From Methanobacteriota archaeon (GTDB lineage: Archaea; Thermoplasmatota; Poseidoniia; Poseidoniales; Thalassarchaeaceae): a DNA stretch of 6,594 nt. The DNA lies in NCBI GenBank assembly GCA_002725475.1, contig PBPH01000033.1, forward strand, positions 1-6,594, written 5' to 3'. The notes beneath the pieces are model-generated. The model saw nothing but the letters and a program-made list of their open reading frames with translations, had not been told where the DNA came from and made no database searches. Within the stretch, counting starts at the first letter, position 1, and each line of letters begins with the position of its first letter. The position numbers and the translations under genes were made by a program. Positions 1-5,568 of the stretch are shown here, piece after piece.

Positions 1-27
1 AAAGCGATTGCCCACCAAACCGGTCTA

Positions 28-819
28 TCAAGCACGCTCTGCCGTTGCTGTGCCACCGGCGCTTGAAACCATCGGTAGGGCTGCCGACTCTACTGCTTGC
101 CATGCTGTTTCTGCTGCTTTGTAATCGGGTGCTCGAATTTCTACACGGTATTTTGGAGCACCATCATAATGACATGTGACAGTAGTTTCTTCCCCACTAG
201 AACCCGCTTTTTCTGCTGCACTTAGGGCTTCACGAATAACTTCAATTCCTTCTTCAGAAATAACTTGGATATCTAAGAAACCTCTGATTTGTACAAAAGG
301 AGGAACAATGTTTTCAACTGCAAGTTCAATGAAAATTTGAGTCCATTTTCCTTCAAAACCTGATTCATTCAAAGCAGAGGAGTCTATTGCACACTCTTCA
401 AATGCAGAATATAGTTCTCCAAATACTTCTACCAATTCAGAATGCATTTCAGCAATTTGAGTTTCAGACCACTTGACTCGCTCGCCAACGATCCCTAGTA
501 GTTGGGTTGCTCTGTTTTCATTTTTCCACTTCTGCATGGCTTCGCGCCTGCGCTCTTCACTGACAGATTTGAGAGAAAGTTCAATTGATTGACGCTCTTG
601 ATTAACCTTGAGAACTTTAGCAGCCATTCTTTGGCCCTTACGAACAAATCCACGAATGTTCTTTACCCACCCCGCAGCAATTTCTCCAACGAAGATAAAT
701 GCCTCTTTGTCACCAAAATTGTCCAGTGTGGCATAAGCGCCATTCTTCTTTACTTCTTGAATTACACAAACAACAATTTCGCCTTCTTCCGGCCAAACAT
801 CATCTGTATTGTTGGTCAT
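28..819 (-). CDS. eif2a: Translation initiation factor 2 subunit alpha (aIF2-alpha)
   Basis: Alpha subunit of the heterotrimeric aIF2, which delivers initiator Met-tRNA to the small ribosomal subunit. The 263 residues fit the family's usual length. Seen directly: an N-terminal S1/OB-fold from about residue 11 to 85 (PEEGEIVV start, GAYATL, then GWVKNIRGFVRKGQ at 50-63 and IELSLK at 79-84), a helical middle domain at about 86-170 (RREAMQKWKNE), and a C-terminal alpha/beta domain at about 172-260 containing GAPKYR at 220-225 and APDYK at 230-234. The ATG lies 19 bases after the eS27 stop. No good Shine-Dalgarno is visible, only a weak GCGTGA upstream. It is the last complete gene of the eL42-eS27-aIF2-alpha operon. 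Oddity: where some archaeal proteins have serines in the S1 loop (SExAS), this one reads GEIAAG, so the known phosphorylation site appears to be absent. Identification is secure. Confidence 0.96.
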   Translation of the reverse strand: MTNNTDDVWPEEGEIVVCVIQEVKKNGAYATLDNFGDKEAFIFVGEIAAGWVKNIRGFVRKGQRMAAKVLKVNQERQSIELSLKSVSEERRREAMQKWKNENRATQLLGIVGERVKWSETQIAEMHSELVEVFGELYSAFEECAIDSSALNESGFEGKWTQIFIELAVENIVPPFVQIRGFLDIQVISEEGIEVIREALSAAEKAGSSGEETTVTCHYDGAPKYRVEIRAPDYKAAETAWQAVESAALPMVSSAGGTATAERA

Positions 820-838
820 GATTGGTCACGCTCGGGTT

Positions 839-1009
839 TCACTCAAGAGATTCAACAATTGCAGCACTGACAAGTTTGGCCTTGCCACCTGCAGGTTGTA
901 CCAGAGTGGCACCACAAATATTGCACGAAATCTTGGTGCAGGCGCGCTCAAAGATAATCTGTTCATTTCCACAATCTCGGCAAGATACACGTACAAAGTT
1001 TCCAGTCAA
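839..1009 (-). CDS. rps27e: Small ribosomal subunit protein eS27 (S27e)
   Basis: Zinc-ribbon protein of the archaeal 30S subunit. The ribbon is intact: counting from the upstream ATG, the cysteines are C15, C18, C34 and C37 (CRDC and CNIC), followed by the family signature GATLVQPAGGKAK. The start is uncertain. An ATG at 1024 gives 61 residues and overlaps the eL42 stop as ATGA, but has no ribosome binding site. The TTG at 1009, five codons later, is preceded by GAGGT with six intervening bases, the same spacing seen before the eL42 and eL37 starts, and gives 56 residues beginning Met-Thr-Gly-Asn-Phe. I chose the TTG because the signal sits between the eL42 stop and this codon. Family members usually have a few more N-terminal residues, so the ATG remains possible. 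Co-transcribed with eL42 and aIF2-alpha. Confidence 0.93.
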   Translation of the reverse strand: MTGNFVRVSCRDCGNEQIIFERACTKISCNICGATLVQPAGGKAKLVSAAIVESLE

Positions 1010-1015
1010 TTTCTC

Positions 1016-1020
1016 ACCTC
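1016..1020 (-). promoter_or_regulatory. Ribosome binding site of eS27 that favours a TTG start
   Basis: On the minus strand GAGGT follows the eL42 stop codon directly and is six bases from the TTG at 1009. It lies downstream of the alternative ATG at 1024, so it can only serve the TTG. Spacing matches the eL42 and eL37 sites in this window. Confidence 0.55.
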
Positions 1021-1305
1021 TCATTCATCTGTCAAGTTGAATTTCTTAGCCCTCTTACACTTTGGAGTATGAGCCTTACCTGTTTCAGTACAACGGTAAA
1101 GAACGTTTACTCGCCTTGTTGGCTTTTCGCGACCGTCTGGTTTTGGCCTAGGGAAACCGCGGTAACCAGCAGTCACTCTACGGAACCTTCGCTGACCCCA
1201 TTTTAACTCGCTCGCACGACGCTTTTTGACCCTCTCAACAGTGTGTACTGTATGACGTCCAGCAGCAGGACTGTAGCGCTTAACCTTTCTAGGACGATTA
1301 ACCAT
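1021..1305 (-). CDS. rpl44e: Large ribosomal subunit protein eL42 (L44e), zinc-ligand-depleted form
   Basis: Basic 94-residue protein of the archaeal 50S subunit, located near the E site. Family signatures are clear: HTVHTVERVKKRR (18-30), a WGQRRF block (36-41), GYRGFPRPKP (47-56), KPTRRVNVLYRC (61-72) and a final KRAKKFNL (84-91). P54 aligns with the proline that governs cycloheximide sensitivity in yeast eL42. The oddity is the zinc site: the expected YCPxC is YSPAAG here (S12 and A15), and the expected CxxC near the end is CTET (C72, T75). Three of four ligands are therefore gone; an extra C83 cannot restore a normal ribbon. The reading frame is otherwise undamaged, so this is a functional variant rather than a pseudogene. 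First gene of its operon. The ATG is supported by a strong GGAGGT six bases upstream. Confidence 0.95.
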   Translation of the reverse strand: MVNRPRKVKRYSPAAGRHTVHTVERVKKRRASELKWGQRRFRRVTAGYRGFPRPKPDGREKPTRRVNVLYRCTETGKAHTPKCKRAKKFNLTDE

Positions 1306-1311
1306 TATACT

Positions 1312-1317
1312 ACCTCC
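1312..1317 (-). promoter_or_regulatory. Ribosome binding site of eL42
   Basis: On the minus strand GGAGGT, then AGTATA, then the ATG at 1305. This is the best Shine-Dalgarno match in the window and fixes the eL42 start. It serves as the reference for the six-base spacing seen at the other sites. Confidence 0.8.
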
Positions 1318-1319
1318 AA

Positions 1320-1331
1320 CGCCTTAAGGCG
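1320..1331. promoter_or_regulatory. 12-bp perfect palindrome in the eL42 leader
   Basis: CGCCTTAAGGCG is a perfect inverted repeat lying three bases upstream of the eL42 Shine-Dalgarno. As DNA it could be a dimeric regulator's site; as RNA it can form a 4-bp stem with a TTAA loop. On the plus strand the GGCG half is followed after AGT by another CGCC (1335-1338), so the shared arm could pair either way, giving two mutually exclusive short hairpins. The stems are short and no function is established. Confidence 0.3.
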
Positions 1332-1452
1332 AGTCGCCCACCGAAGGCCCCTATTTGAGAGTGTCGTGCAGTTTCACCGCAGCTAAGAATGAAAAACACA
1401 CAACAAATAGTGAATCTTCAAGTCTATTGTCCGCCCCGCCAACTCTGATAAG
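1332..1452. promoter_or_regulatory. Divergent intergenic region, promoters not resolved
   Basis: Spacer between the minus-strand ribosomal operon and the plus-strand membrane genes, so it must carry promoters for both. The AT-rich core at about 1381-1417 is the likely place for the minus-strand TATA box. For the plus strand, a poor TATA-like TCTATTGT (1423-1430) lies roughly 25 bases before the ATG at 1453, compatible with a leaderless transcript because that ATG has no Shine-Dalgarno. No convincing box could be fixed by eye. A C-rich patch (CCGCCCCGCC, 1431-1440) precedes the start. Confidence 0.4.
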
Positions 1453-2235
1453 ATGCTAGTTGAGGAGTATCTGCTGACCCATTATTGGTTACCTCTTTTT
1501 CTTCTACCTCTCGGATTCGGGATGGCGATTTCTAATGAGCGAACAAGGCGTCTAATTGGAGTAGGATTATTGATTCTAATCTCTTTGGCAATAATTAGTT
1601 ATCCTGAAAGATTAGATTCTACCAACGAAGGTTGGTCTCTACATCTCATATTGACTATGATTGGACCAATTACAGCGCTACTTTTCGGCATCTGGTTTGC
1701 TCTTTTTTCGGGACCTATTCCGGTAGCACCATTACCTCGAGGAATGAGACCATTTGGGTTTGCATTAATGATTCTCTCACTAGCATGGTTATGTTGGATG
1801 ATATTTGAATCGAGGCCGACAATTGAGGGCACTTCTAACCCATGGTGGCAACATTTAGTATCCAGTCTCCTAACATCAATGATAATTATCGCAGGATTTG
1901 GGGCTGCATTTGTCTTGGTGATGGGGGATGAAAGAAACAAAGAATCTGTAATTATGTCAATAATTTCAATAGGATCTTTTCTGCTACTGATTTACCTGCT
2001 TGCTGAAGGCTCTTCGACTGATGACCCTGTGTTTTGGCGAAGTTCTTCTTGGGGGGTGCTTGGAGATCTTGGTGGAATGCTATTTGGAGGCGGATTAGCA
2101 GTAGTTTTGTTTGTCACATTTGTTTGGTTTGGAGAAAAAAGAATGGGCGCCCCTGAAGAAGTTGAACCTCTGACTAAAGATGAATCCGAGAGAGTAAAGG
2201 AGATTCTCAAAGAAAATTTGGAGGGAGTCGCTTGA
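1453..2235 (+). CDS. Seven-span membrane protein of unknown function
   Basis: I do not recognise the family. The 260 residues form a polytopic membrane protein with likely spans at about 9-27, 34-50, 62-86, 100-118, 134-157, 166-184 and 204-227, the last one very glycine-rich (GDLGGMLFGGGLAVV). The short positive loop after the first span (NERTRR, 28-33), a DERNK loop near 159-163 and the hydrophilic acidic tail at 228-260 are the parts most likely to face the cytoplasm. The tail (EEVEPLTKDESERVKEILKE) should be helical. No catalytic motif, ATP-binding site or signal peptide is visible. The ATG at 1453 is the first possible start and has no ribosome binding site, so translation may be leaderless. 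The stop overlaps or nearly abuts the next membrane gene, which implies a two-gene unit whose products may work together. Confidence 0.85.
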   Translation: MLVEEYLLTHYWLPLFLLPLGFGMAISNERTRRLIGVGLLILISLAIISYPERLDSTNEGWSLHLILTMIGPITALLFGIWFALFSGPIPVAPLPRGMRPFGFALMILSLAWLCWMIFESRPTIEGTSNPWWQHLVSSLLTSMIIIAGFGAAFVLVMGDERNKESVIMSIISIGSFLLLIYLLAEGSSTDDPVFWRSSSWGVLGDLGGMLFGGGLAVVLFVTFVWFGEKRMGAPEEVEPLTKDESERVKEILKENLEGVA

Positions 2236-2243
2236 AAAGGGAA

Positions 2244-2249
2244 GGTGAT
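2244..2249 (+). promoter_or_regulatory. Ribosome binding site for the second membrane gene, ATG start
   Basis: GGTGAT followed by GCT and the ATG at 2253, the same arrangement as GGTGAT-N3-TTG before the ThiI-like gene at 4660. A competing GGAGG at 2220-2224 is placed equally well for the TTG at 2232, so either start could be used. Confidence 0.5.
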
Positions 2250-2252
2250 GCT

Positions 2253-2735
2253 ATGCGAGATTGGCGAACACTTTCTCTAGTAGTACTAGCACTGGTTGTT
2301 CTAATTTTTATTGCAAATATTCACCTAGAAGTAAGGGGTGAAGTGGAGGATGTTGAGATTTTAACAAGGTTCTCCCATTCCGCCATAATTAGTTTCATAA
2401 TCGTAAATGGTGCTCTATTCTTAATCACTTTAGCCATATCCCATAAACATGCAAAATTAATCGAGCAAGCCCTTGGAACCTTCCTAGCGGCAATTGCAGG
2501 GGTACTATTTTTTGGATTATTCATTGATTCAGGAATTACCGTTTCGGGAGTTGCCAGTGATGTTTGGTCCCAATTCGCCGTTGGAACGATTAGGATATTA
2601 ATCTCAAGTTTTGCAATTATTCTTTCATTTGTTGCAAGTTTTGGACTGCTACTAACACTTGTAACTGGCCGTGAGACACCTCCTGACCCACTTTTGGAGC
2701 TTGAGTCTGTCTCTTTTGACAATGAAGAAGAATGA
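2253..2735 (+). CDS. Four-span membrane protein of unknown function
   Basis: Not a family I recognise. From the ATG at 2253 it has 160 residues with probable membrane spans at about 7-24, 43-63, 73-92 and 112-137 and a strongly acidic C-terminal tail ending EEE. Between spans 1 and 2 lies a charged loop (HLEVRGEVEDVEIL), and a basic HKHAK stretch follows span 2. I chose the ATG because of GGTGAT three bases before it and because ATG is the commoner start. The in-frame TTG at 2232 is also good: it overlaps the previous stop as TTGA, has GGAGG seven bases upstream, and would add MKREGDA. The close coupling to the preceding seven-span gene suggests the two are made together, perhaps as one membrane complex. 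No enzymatic motif is visible. Confidence 0.83.
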   Translation: MRDWRTLSLVVLALVVLIFIANIHLEVRGEVEDVEILTRFSHSAIISFIIVNGALFLITLAISHKHAKLIEQALGTFLAAIAGVLFFGLFIDSGITVSGVASDVWSQFAVGTIRILISSFAIILSFVASFGLLLTLVTGRETPPDPLLELESVSFDNEEE

Positions 2736-2779
2736 GCAAGACTCATAATGGGGGGGTCGGTCGGCGGCCTGCATATAGA

Positions 2780-2785
2780 GAGGTG
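2780..2785 (+). promoter_or_regulatory. Ribosome binding site of eL37
   Basis: GAGGTG, then TTCGG, then the ATG at 2791; measured from the T of GGT there are six bases to the start, as at eL42. This supports the start of a gene short enough to be missed by length-filtered gene finders. Confidence 0.75.
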
Positions 2786-2790
2786 TTCGG

Positions 2791-2970
2791 ATGAGTAAGG
2801 GTACTCCAAGTATGGGAAAGCGCCAGAAGAGCACCCATATACGATGCCGACGTTGTGGAAAGCACTCTTATCACAAGCAGAAGAAGGCTTGTGCTTCCTG
2901 TGGATATGGTGAAACCGCTAGAAGGAGAAAATTTGGTTGGGCAAAGAAGAATCGAAGGCCTAACAACTGA
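2791..2970 (+). CDS. rpl37e: Large ribosomal subunit protein eL37 (L37e)
   Basis: Small basic zinc-ribbon protein of the archaeal 50S subunit, 59 residues, close to the family's usual length. The start MSKGTPSMGKRQKSTH matches the family's TKGTPSFGKRHKKTH pattern. The zinc ribbon is complete: C19 and C22 (CRRC), C34 and C37 (CASC), followed by GYGETARRRKFGWAKK. The basic C-terminal end fits rRNA binding. The ATG is backed by GAGGTG. In many archaea the gene just upstream encodes an Sm-like (Lsm) protein; here that place is taken by the two membrane proteins and no Lsm is seen. The 55-base gap before it, which contains seven consecutive G, may hold its own promoter. Very secure identification. 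Confidence 0.95.
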   Translation: MSKGTPSMGKRQKSTHIRCRRCGKHSYHKQKKACASCGYGETARRRKFGWAKKNRRPNN

Positions 2971-2981
2971 AATCATTTCTT

Positions 2982-2999
2982 GTTAGATTGATGTCTAAC
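2982..2999 (+). terminator. Possible stem-loop after eL37
   Basis: GTTAGA, a six-base loop TTGATG, then TCTAAC make a perfect 6-bp stem 11 bases after the eL37 stop. No T-tract follows, so this is not a typical archaeal oligo-T terminator. It could be a processing or 3'-end stability element between eL37 and purF, or chance. Confidence 0.25.
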
Positions 3000-3033
3000 C
3001 GATGTAAAGCAGCCATCAACTCAAGGCTAATGT

Positions 3034-3042
3034 CCAAATACC
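3034..3042 (+). promoter_or_regulatory. Weak TATA-like element upstream of purF
   Basis: CCAAATACC centred about 36 bases before the purF ATG would give a transcript with a leader of roughly ten bases. That would agree with the absence of any Shine-Dalgarno before purF. The match is poor and unsupported by anything else. Confidence 0.2.
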
Positions 3043-3073
3043 GACTGCATAGGGGCGCCAATTGGGAACCTAA

Positions 3074-4627
3074 ATGTGCGGCATTATCGGAATCGCTGGC
3101 CGGCCCGGTTCGCATGTTAGTAAGCTGTTGTATGATGGCTTGCTAGTTCTACAGCATAGAGGACAAGATGCGGCAGGAATTGTCACCTGCGATGAAGACC
3201 ATCTTCATCTTCGTAAATCAAACGGACTAGTGCGTGATGTATTTCGCGAGAGACACATGAAGAACCTCAAGGGTTCTATGGGTATTGGCCACGTTAGATA
3301 CCCCACTGCAGGAACCTGTTCTTCTGCAGAAGCACAACCATTGTACGTCAATTCTCCTTATGGAATTACGATTGCCCATAATGGGAATCTAGTCAATGCT
3401 GAACAACAGGCACGCCAATTATACAATGATGATTTGCGACACGTTAACACATCTTCTGATTCAGAAGTTCTTCTCAATGTGTTAGCTCATGAACTACAAA
3501 AACTTGGTAAAAGGCAATTAAAGATTGAAGAAGGCCTCTACCTTGATGTTCATCAAGTATTCAAAGCCGTTAGAGAGGTCCACTATAGAGTAAGTGGAGG
3601 TTATGCAGTAATTGGAATGATTAACGGCTATGGAATGTTTGCATTCCGTGACCCATATGGGATTAGACCTCTTGTATTTGGAAAATGTGAGCATGCAGAT
3701 GGGCACACTGAATGGGCTGTTGCATCTGAAAGTGTTGCACTTGATGCGCTAGGATTTGAAACTATCAGAGATGTAGCCCCTGGTGAATGTATTTTCATTT
3801 CCGTGAGCGGAGAAATGTATGAGTTACAGTGCCACTCCTCTCCAAAATTACAATCATGTATCTTTGAGTATGTCTATTTCGCTCGTCCTGATTCCATCAT
3901 TGATGGTGTTTCTGTTCATCAAGCTAGACTCAATATGGGCAAGTTACTAGCCGACAAAATTTTGAGAATGAAACCAGATCATGAGATTGATGTTGTAATG
4001 CCGATTCCTGATAGTGGGCGGTATGCTGCAATAGAGACCGCTGCTCGACTAGGAGTTCATTTTCGAGAAGGTTTTGTCAAGAACCGATATGTTGGTCGTA
4101 CATTTATTATGCCTGGGCAGGCACAGAGACAAGATTCGGTGCGGAAGAAATTAAATCCACTACCAAATGAATTTGCTGGAAAGAATGTTCTCTTGGTTGA
4201 TGATTCAATTGTTAGAGGAAATACCTCTAAAAAGATAGTACAAATGGCTAGAGATGTTGGGGCAAAAAAGGTCTATTTTGCATCCTCAGCACCCCCACTT
4301 TTGCACCCTAATGTGTATGGAATTGATATGCCTGCACGCTCAGAGTATATCGCTCATGGACAATCAATAGACGAGATTGGTGAGGCAATAGGGGCTGATT
4401 TCCTTGTCTATCAGGATCTTGATGACCTAATATCAGCCTGTAATAATGAAGAAAATAGGGGGCGAGAATTTGATACATCTTGCTTCACGGGTGAATATTG
4501 TACAGGGGATGTAAGTGAAGAATATCTTGAGATGCTAGAATTACAGCGAAATGACGCTGCAAAAAACCAGACTGAAGGTAATGAGCCAGAAGAAATTGAT
4601 TCAATTGACATCCACAATGAAGATTAA
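3074..4627 (+). CDS. purF: Amidophosphoribosyltransferase, E. coli-type PurF
   Basis: Cytoplasmic enzyme of the first step of de novo purine synthesis: PRPP plus glutamine gives 5-phosphoribosylamine. The 517 residues carry an N-terminal class II glutaminase with nucleophile C2 (MCGIIGIAG), QHRGQDAAGI (27-36), R75 in GHVRYPTAG, N103-G104 in AHNGN and D129 in TSSDSE. The phosphoribosyltransferase domain has the PRPP loop VLLVDDSIVRGNTS (372-385). A TAA codon directly precedes the ATG, so no propeptide is possible and C2 must be exposed by Met removal. From memory of the E. coli sequence, matches run the full length, including FEYVYFARPDS, VKNRYVGRTFIMPGQ, PNVYGIDMP, LRNDxAK-like QRNDAAK and the very end (HNED against HNEG). 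There is no CxxC cluster motif as in the iron-sulfur Bacillus-type enzyme. It sits downstream of eL37 in an archaeal context, which suggests acquisition from bacteria. No ribosome binding site is visible. Confidence 0.97.
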   Translation: MCGIIGIAGRPGSHVSKLLYDGLLVLQHRGQDAAGIVTCDEDHLHLRKSNGLVRDVFRERHMKNLKGSMGIGHVRYPTAGTCSSAEAQPLYVNSPYGITIAHNGNLVNAEQQARQLYNDDLRHVNTSSDSEVLLNVLAHELQKLGKRQLKIEEGLYLDVHQVFKAVREVHYRVSGGYAVIGMINGYGMFAFRDPYGIRPLVFGKCEHADGHTEWAVASESVALDALGFETIRDVAPGECIFISVSGEMYELQCHSSPKLQSCIFEYVYFARPDSIIDGVSVHQARLNMGKLLADKILRMKPDHEIDVVMPIPDSGRYAAIETAARLGVHFREGFVKNRYVGRTFIMPGQAQRQDSVRKKLNPLPNEFAGKNVLLVDDSIVRGNTSKKIVQMARDVGAKKVYFASSAPPLLHPNVYGIDMPARSEYIAHGQSIDEIGEAIGADFLVYQDLDDLISACNNEENRGREFDTSCFTGEYCTGDVSEEYLEMLELQRNDAAKNQTEGNEPEEIDSIDIHNED

Positions 4628-4650
4628 TGCACCCCCCACCGCTTTGAATA

Positions 4651-4656
4651 GGTGAT
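4651..4656 (+). promoter_or_regulatory. Ribosome binding site that sets a TTG start for the ThiI-like gene
   Basis: GGTGAT, then AAT, then TTG at 4660. The next ATG, at 4678, falls inside the conserved ThiI N-terminus (the M of MGEILLKS), so the TTG start is better on both grounds. Confidence 0.65.
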
Positions 4657-4659
4657 AAT

Positions 4660-5535
4660 TTGCAATGGATTCTGAGAATGGGAGAAATCTTGCTCAAATC
4701 TAGGCCCGTTAGGAAATTTATGCGCAAGGCACTTGAGAGGCATATTTGCACACAAGTAGAAATTCGCGGTTCTAAAGTCAAGATTCGCCCATGGCAGGGT
4801 TTGCTTTTCCTTGAATTAATTGAAGGCCAAGAATCAGATGTAGAAGATGCGTTAAGACATACCTTTGGACTAACATCCGCAGACCCATTTTTCCCAATAG
4901 AGGTTGATCCAGTAAAAGTAGCAGAGGCAGTGATTTCGAATGCCCCCCTCAAGGAGGGAGCAACCTTCGCAGTACAATGTAAGAGGCATGGGGAGAAGAA
5001 CAGTGATTGGAATAGCCAAACATTCGCAGGCGCAGTGGGTGCTGAGATTCTAGCCCTAGCACCTCATCTGAAAGTGAATTTAGGAGAACCTGAATGGGCA
5101 GTTAGAATTGCTCTAATGAATGATAAAGTAGCAATTCTTGGTGACAGAATTTTATGTCAAGGGGGGCTTCCAACTGGGGTGCAGGGGACTGTATTAGTAG
5201 ATCTTCAAACAGAAAGAGATTATCTAGCATCTTGGCTGGTAATGAGACGGGGATGTCGGCTATCATTTACCCCTGAATCGAAACCTGATTTAATGGAACT
5301 TGTTTCCATTTGGGACCCATATTACAAAAGTGAAAAAATTAGGAAAATTCTAGCAACTGCACCTGGACCTGGGCACGTAGGGGAAATATGGGCCATTGTT
5401 GGTGACAAACTGAGTGGGCGTTTGGAAACAGAAGGAAAAATACCCATTGCTACGCTGGAACCACTTGAAGGATGGCTTGAAGAATCCCTAGAAGAATTAC
5501 GGCATCGTGCTGAATCAACTCAAGCGATAGCATGA
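4660..5535 (+). CDS. ThiI-like NFLD-THUMP protein with a degenerate PP-loop domain
   Basis: Related to ThiI, the tRNA 4-thiouridine sulfurtransferase, but apparently not an active one. The 291 residues start with an NFLD-type region (1-75; MGEILLKSRPVRKFMRKAL resembles ThiI's PEIxIKSxPVRxRF) and continue with a THUMP RNA-binding domain at about 76-165. The conserved linker GGLPTGVQG follows at 168-176. Where ThiI then has its ATP-binding SGGxDS, this protein reads QTERDY (183-188); only the aspartate is kept. Homology resumes at once with LVMRRGC (193-199), so the loss is not a frameshift. The remaining ~90 residues are much shorter than a PP-loop domain: the middle seems deleted, though IVGDKLSGRL (246-255) resembles ThiI's TGExLGQV. 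No rhodanese domain. Likely role, by inference: tRNA binding without adenylation. TTG start set by GGTGAT. It lies 32 bases after purF, so co-transcription is likely. Confidence 0.85.
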   Translation: MQWILRMGEILLKSRPVRKFMRKALERHICTQVEIRGSKVKIRPWQGLLFLELIEGQESDVEDALRHTFGLTSADPFFPIEVDPVKVAEAVISNAPLKEGATFAVQCKRHGEKNSDWNSQTFAGAVGAEILALAPHLKVNLGEPEWAVRIALMNDKVAILGDRILCQGGLPTGVQGTVLVDLQTERDYLASWLVMRRGCRLSFTPESKPDLMELVSIWDPYYKSEKIRKILATAPGPGHVGEIWAIVGDKLSGRLETEGKIPIATLEPLEGWLEESLEELRHRAESTQAIA

Positions 5536-5568
5536 AAGCAAAGTGATTCTCTCTTAATTTTGATAGAG

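Noticed and set aside
1..27. Start of nop10 downstream of aIF2-alpha
   Set aside because: The gene order makes it plausible, but the 27 bases show no recognisable Nop10 residues or clear start signal.
589..1072. Plus-strand open frames of 93, 87 and 72 codons across the aIF2-alpha and eS27 genes
   Set aside because: They lie opposite well-identified genes, show no recognisable protein features and have no start signals.
1347..3056. Shared octamer ATAGGGGC upstream of eL42 (minus strand, 1347-1354) and purF (3049-3056)
   Set aside because: Only two copies, at different distances from their start codons (41 and 17 bases); recurrence of one octamer is expected by chance at this scale.
2971..3073. 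A tRNA or small RNA gene between eL37 and purF
   Set aside because: No cloverleaf arms, T-loop or acceptor pairing could be found; only one short stem-loop is present.
3074..4627. Iron-sulfur-containing Bacillus-type PurF
   Set aside because: A TAA directly before the ATG excludes a propeptide, and the C-terminal cysteines (470, 476) do not form the CxxC pattern of that type.
5533..5535. TGA read as selenocysteine or as a readthrough codon joining the ThiI-like and propeller proteins
   Set aside because: No selenocysteine element or hairpin is visible nearby, and both proteins make sense as separate products; kept only as a low-interest observation.
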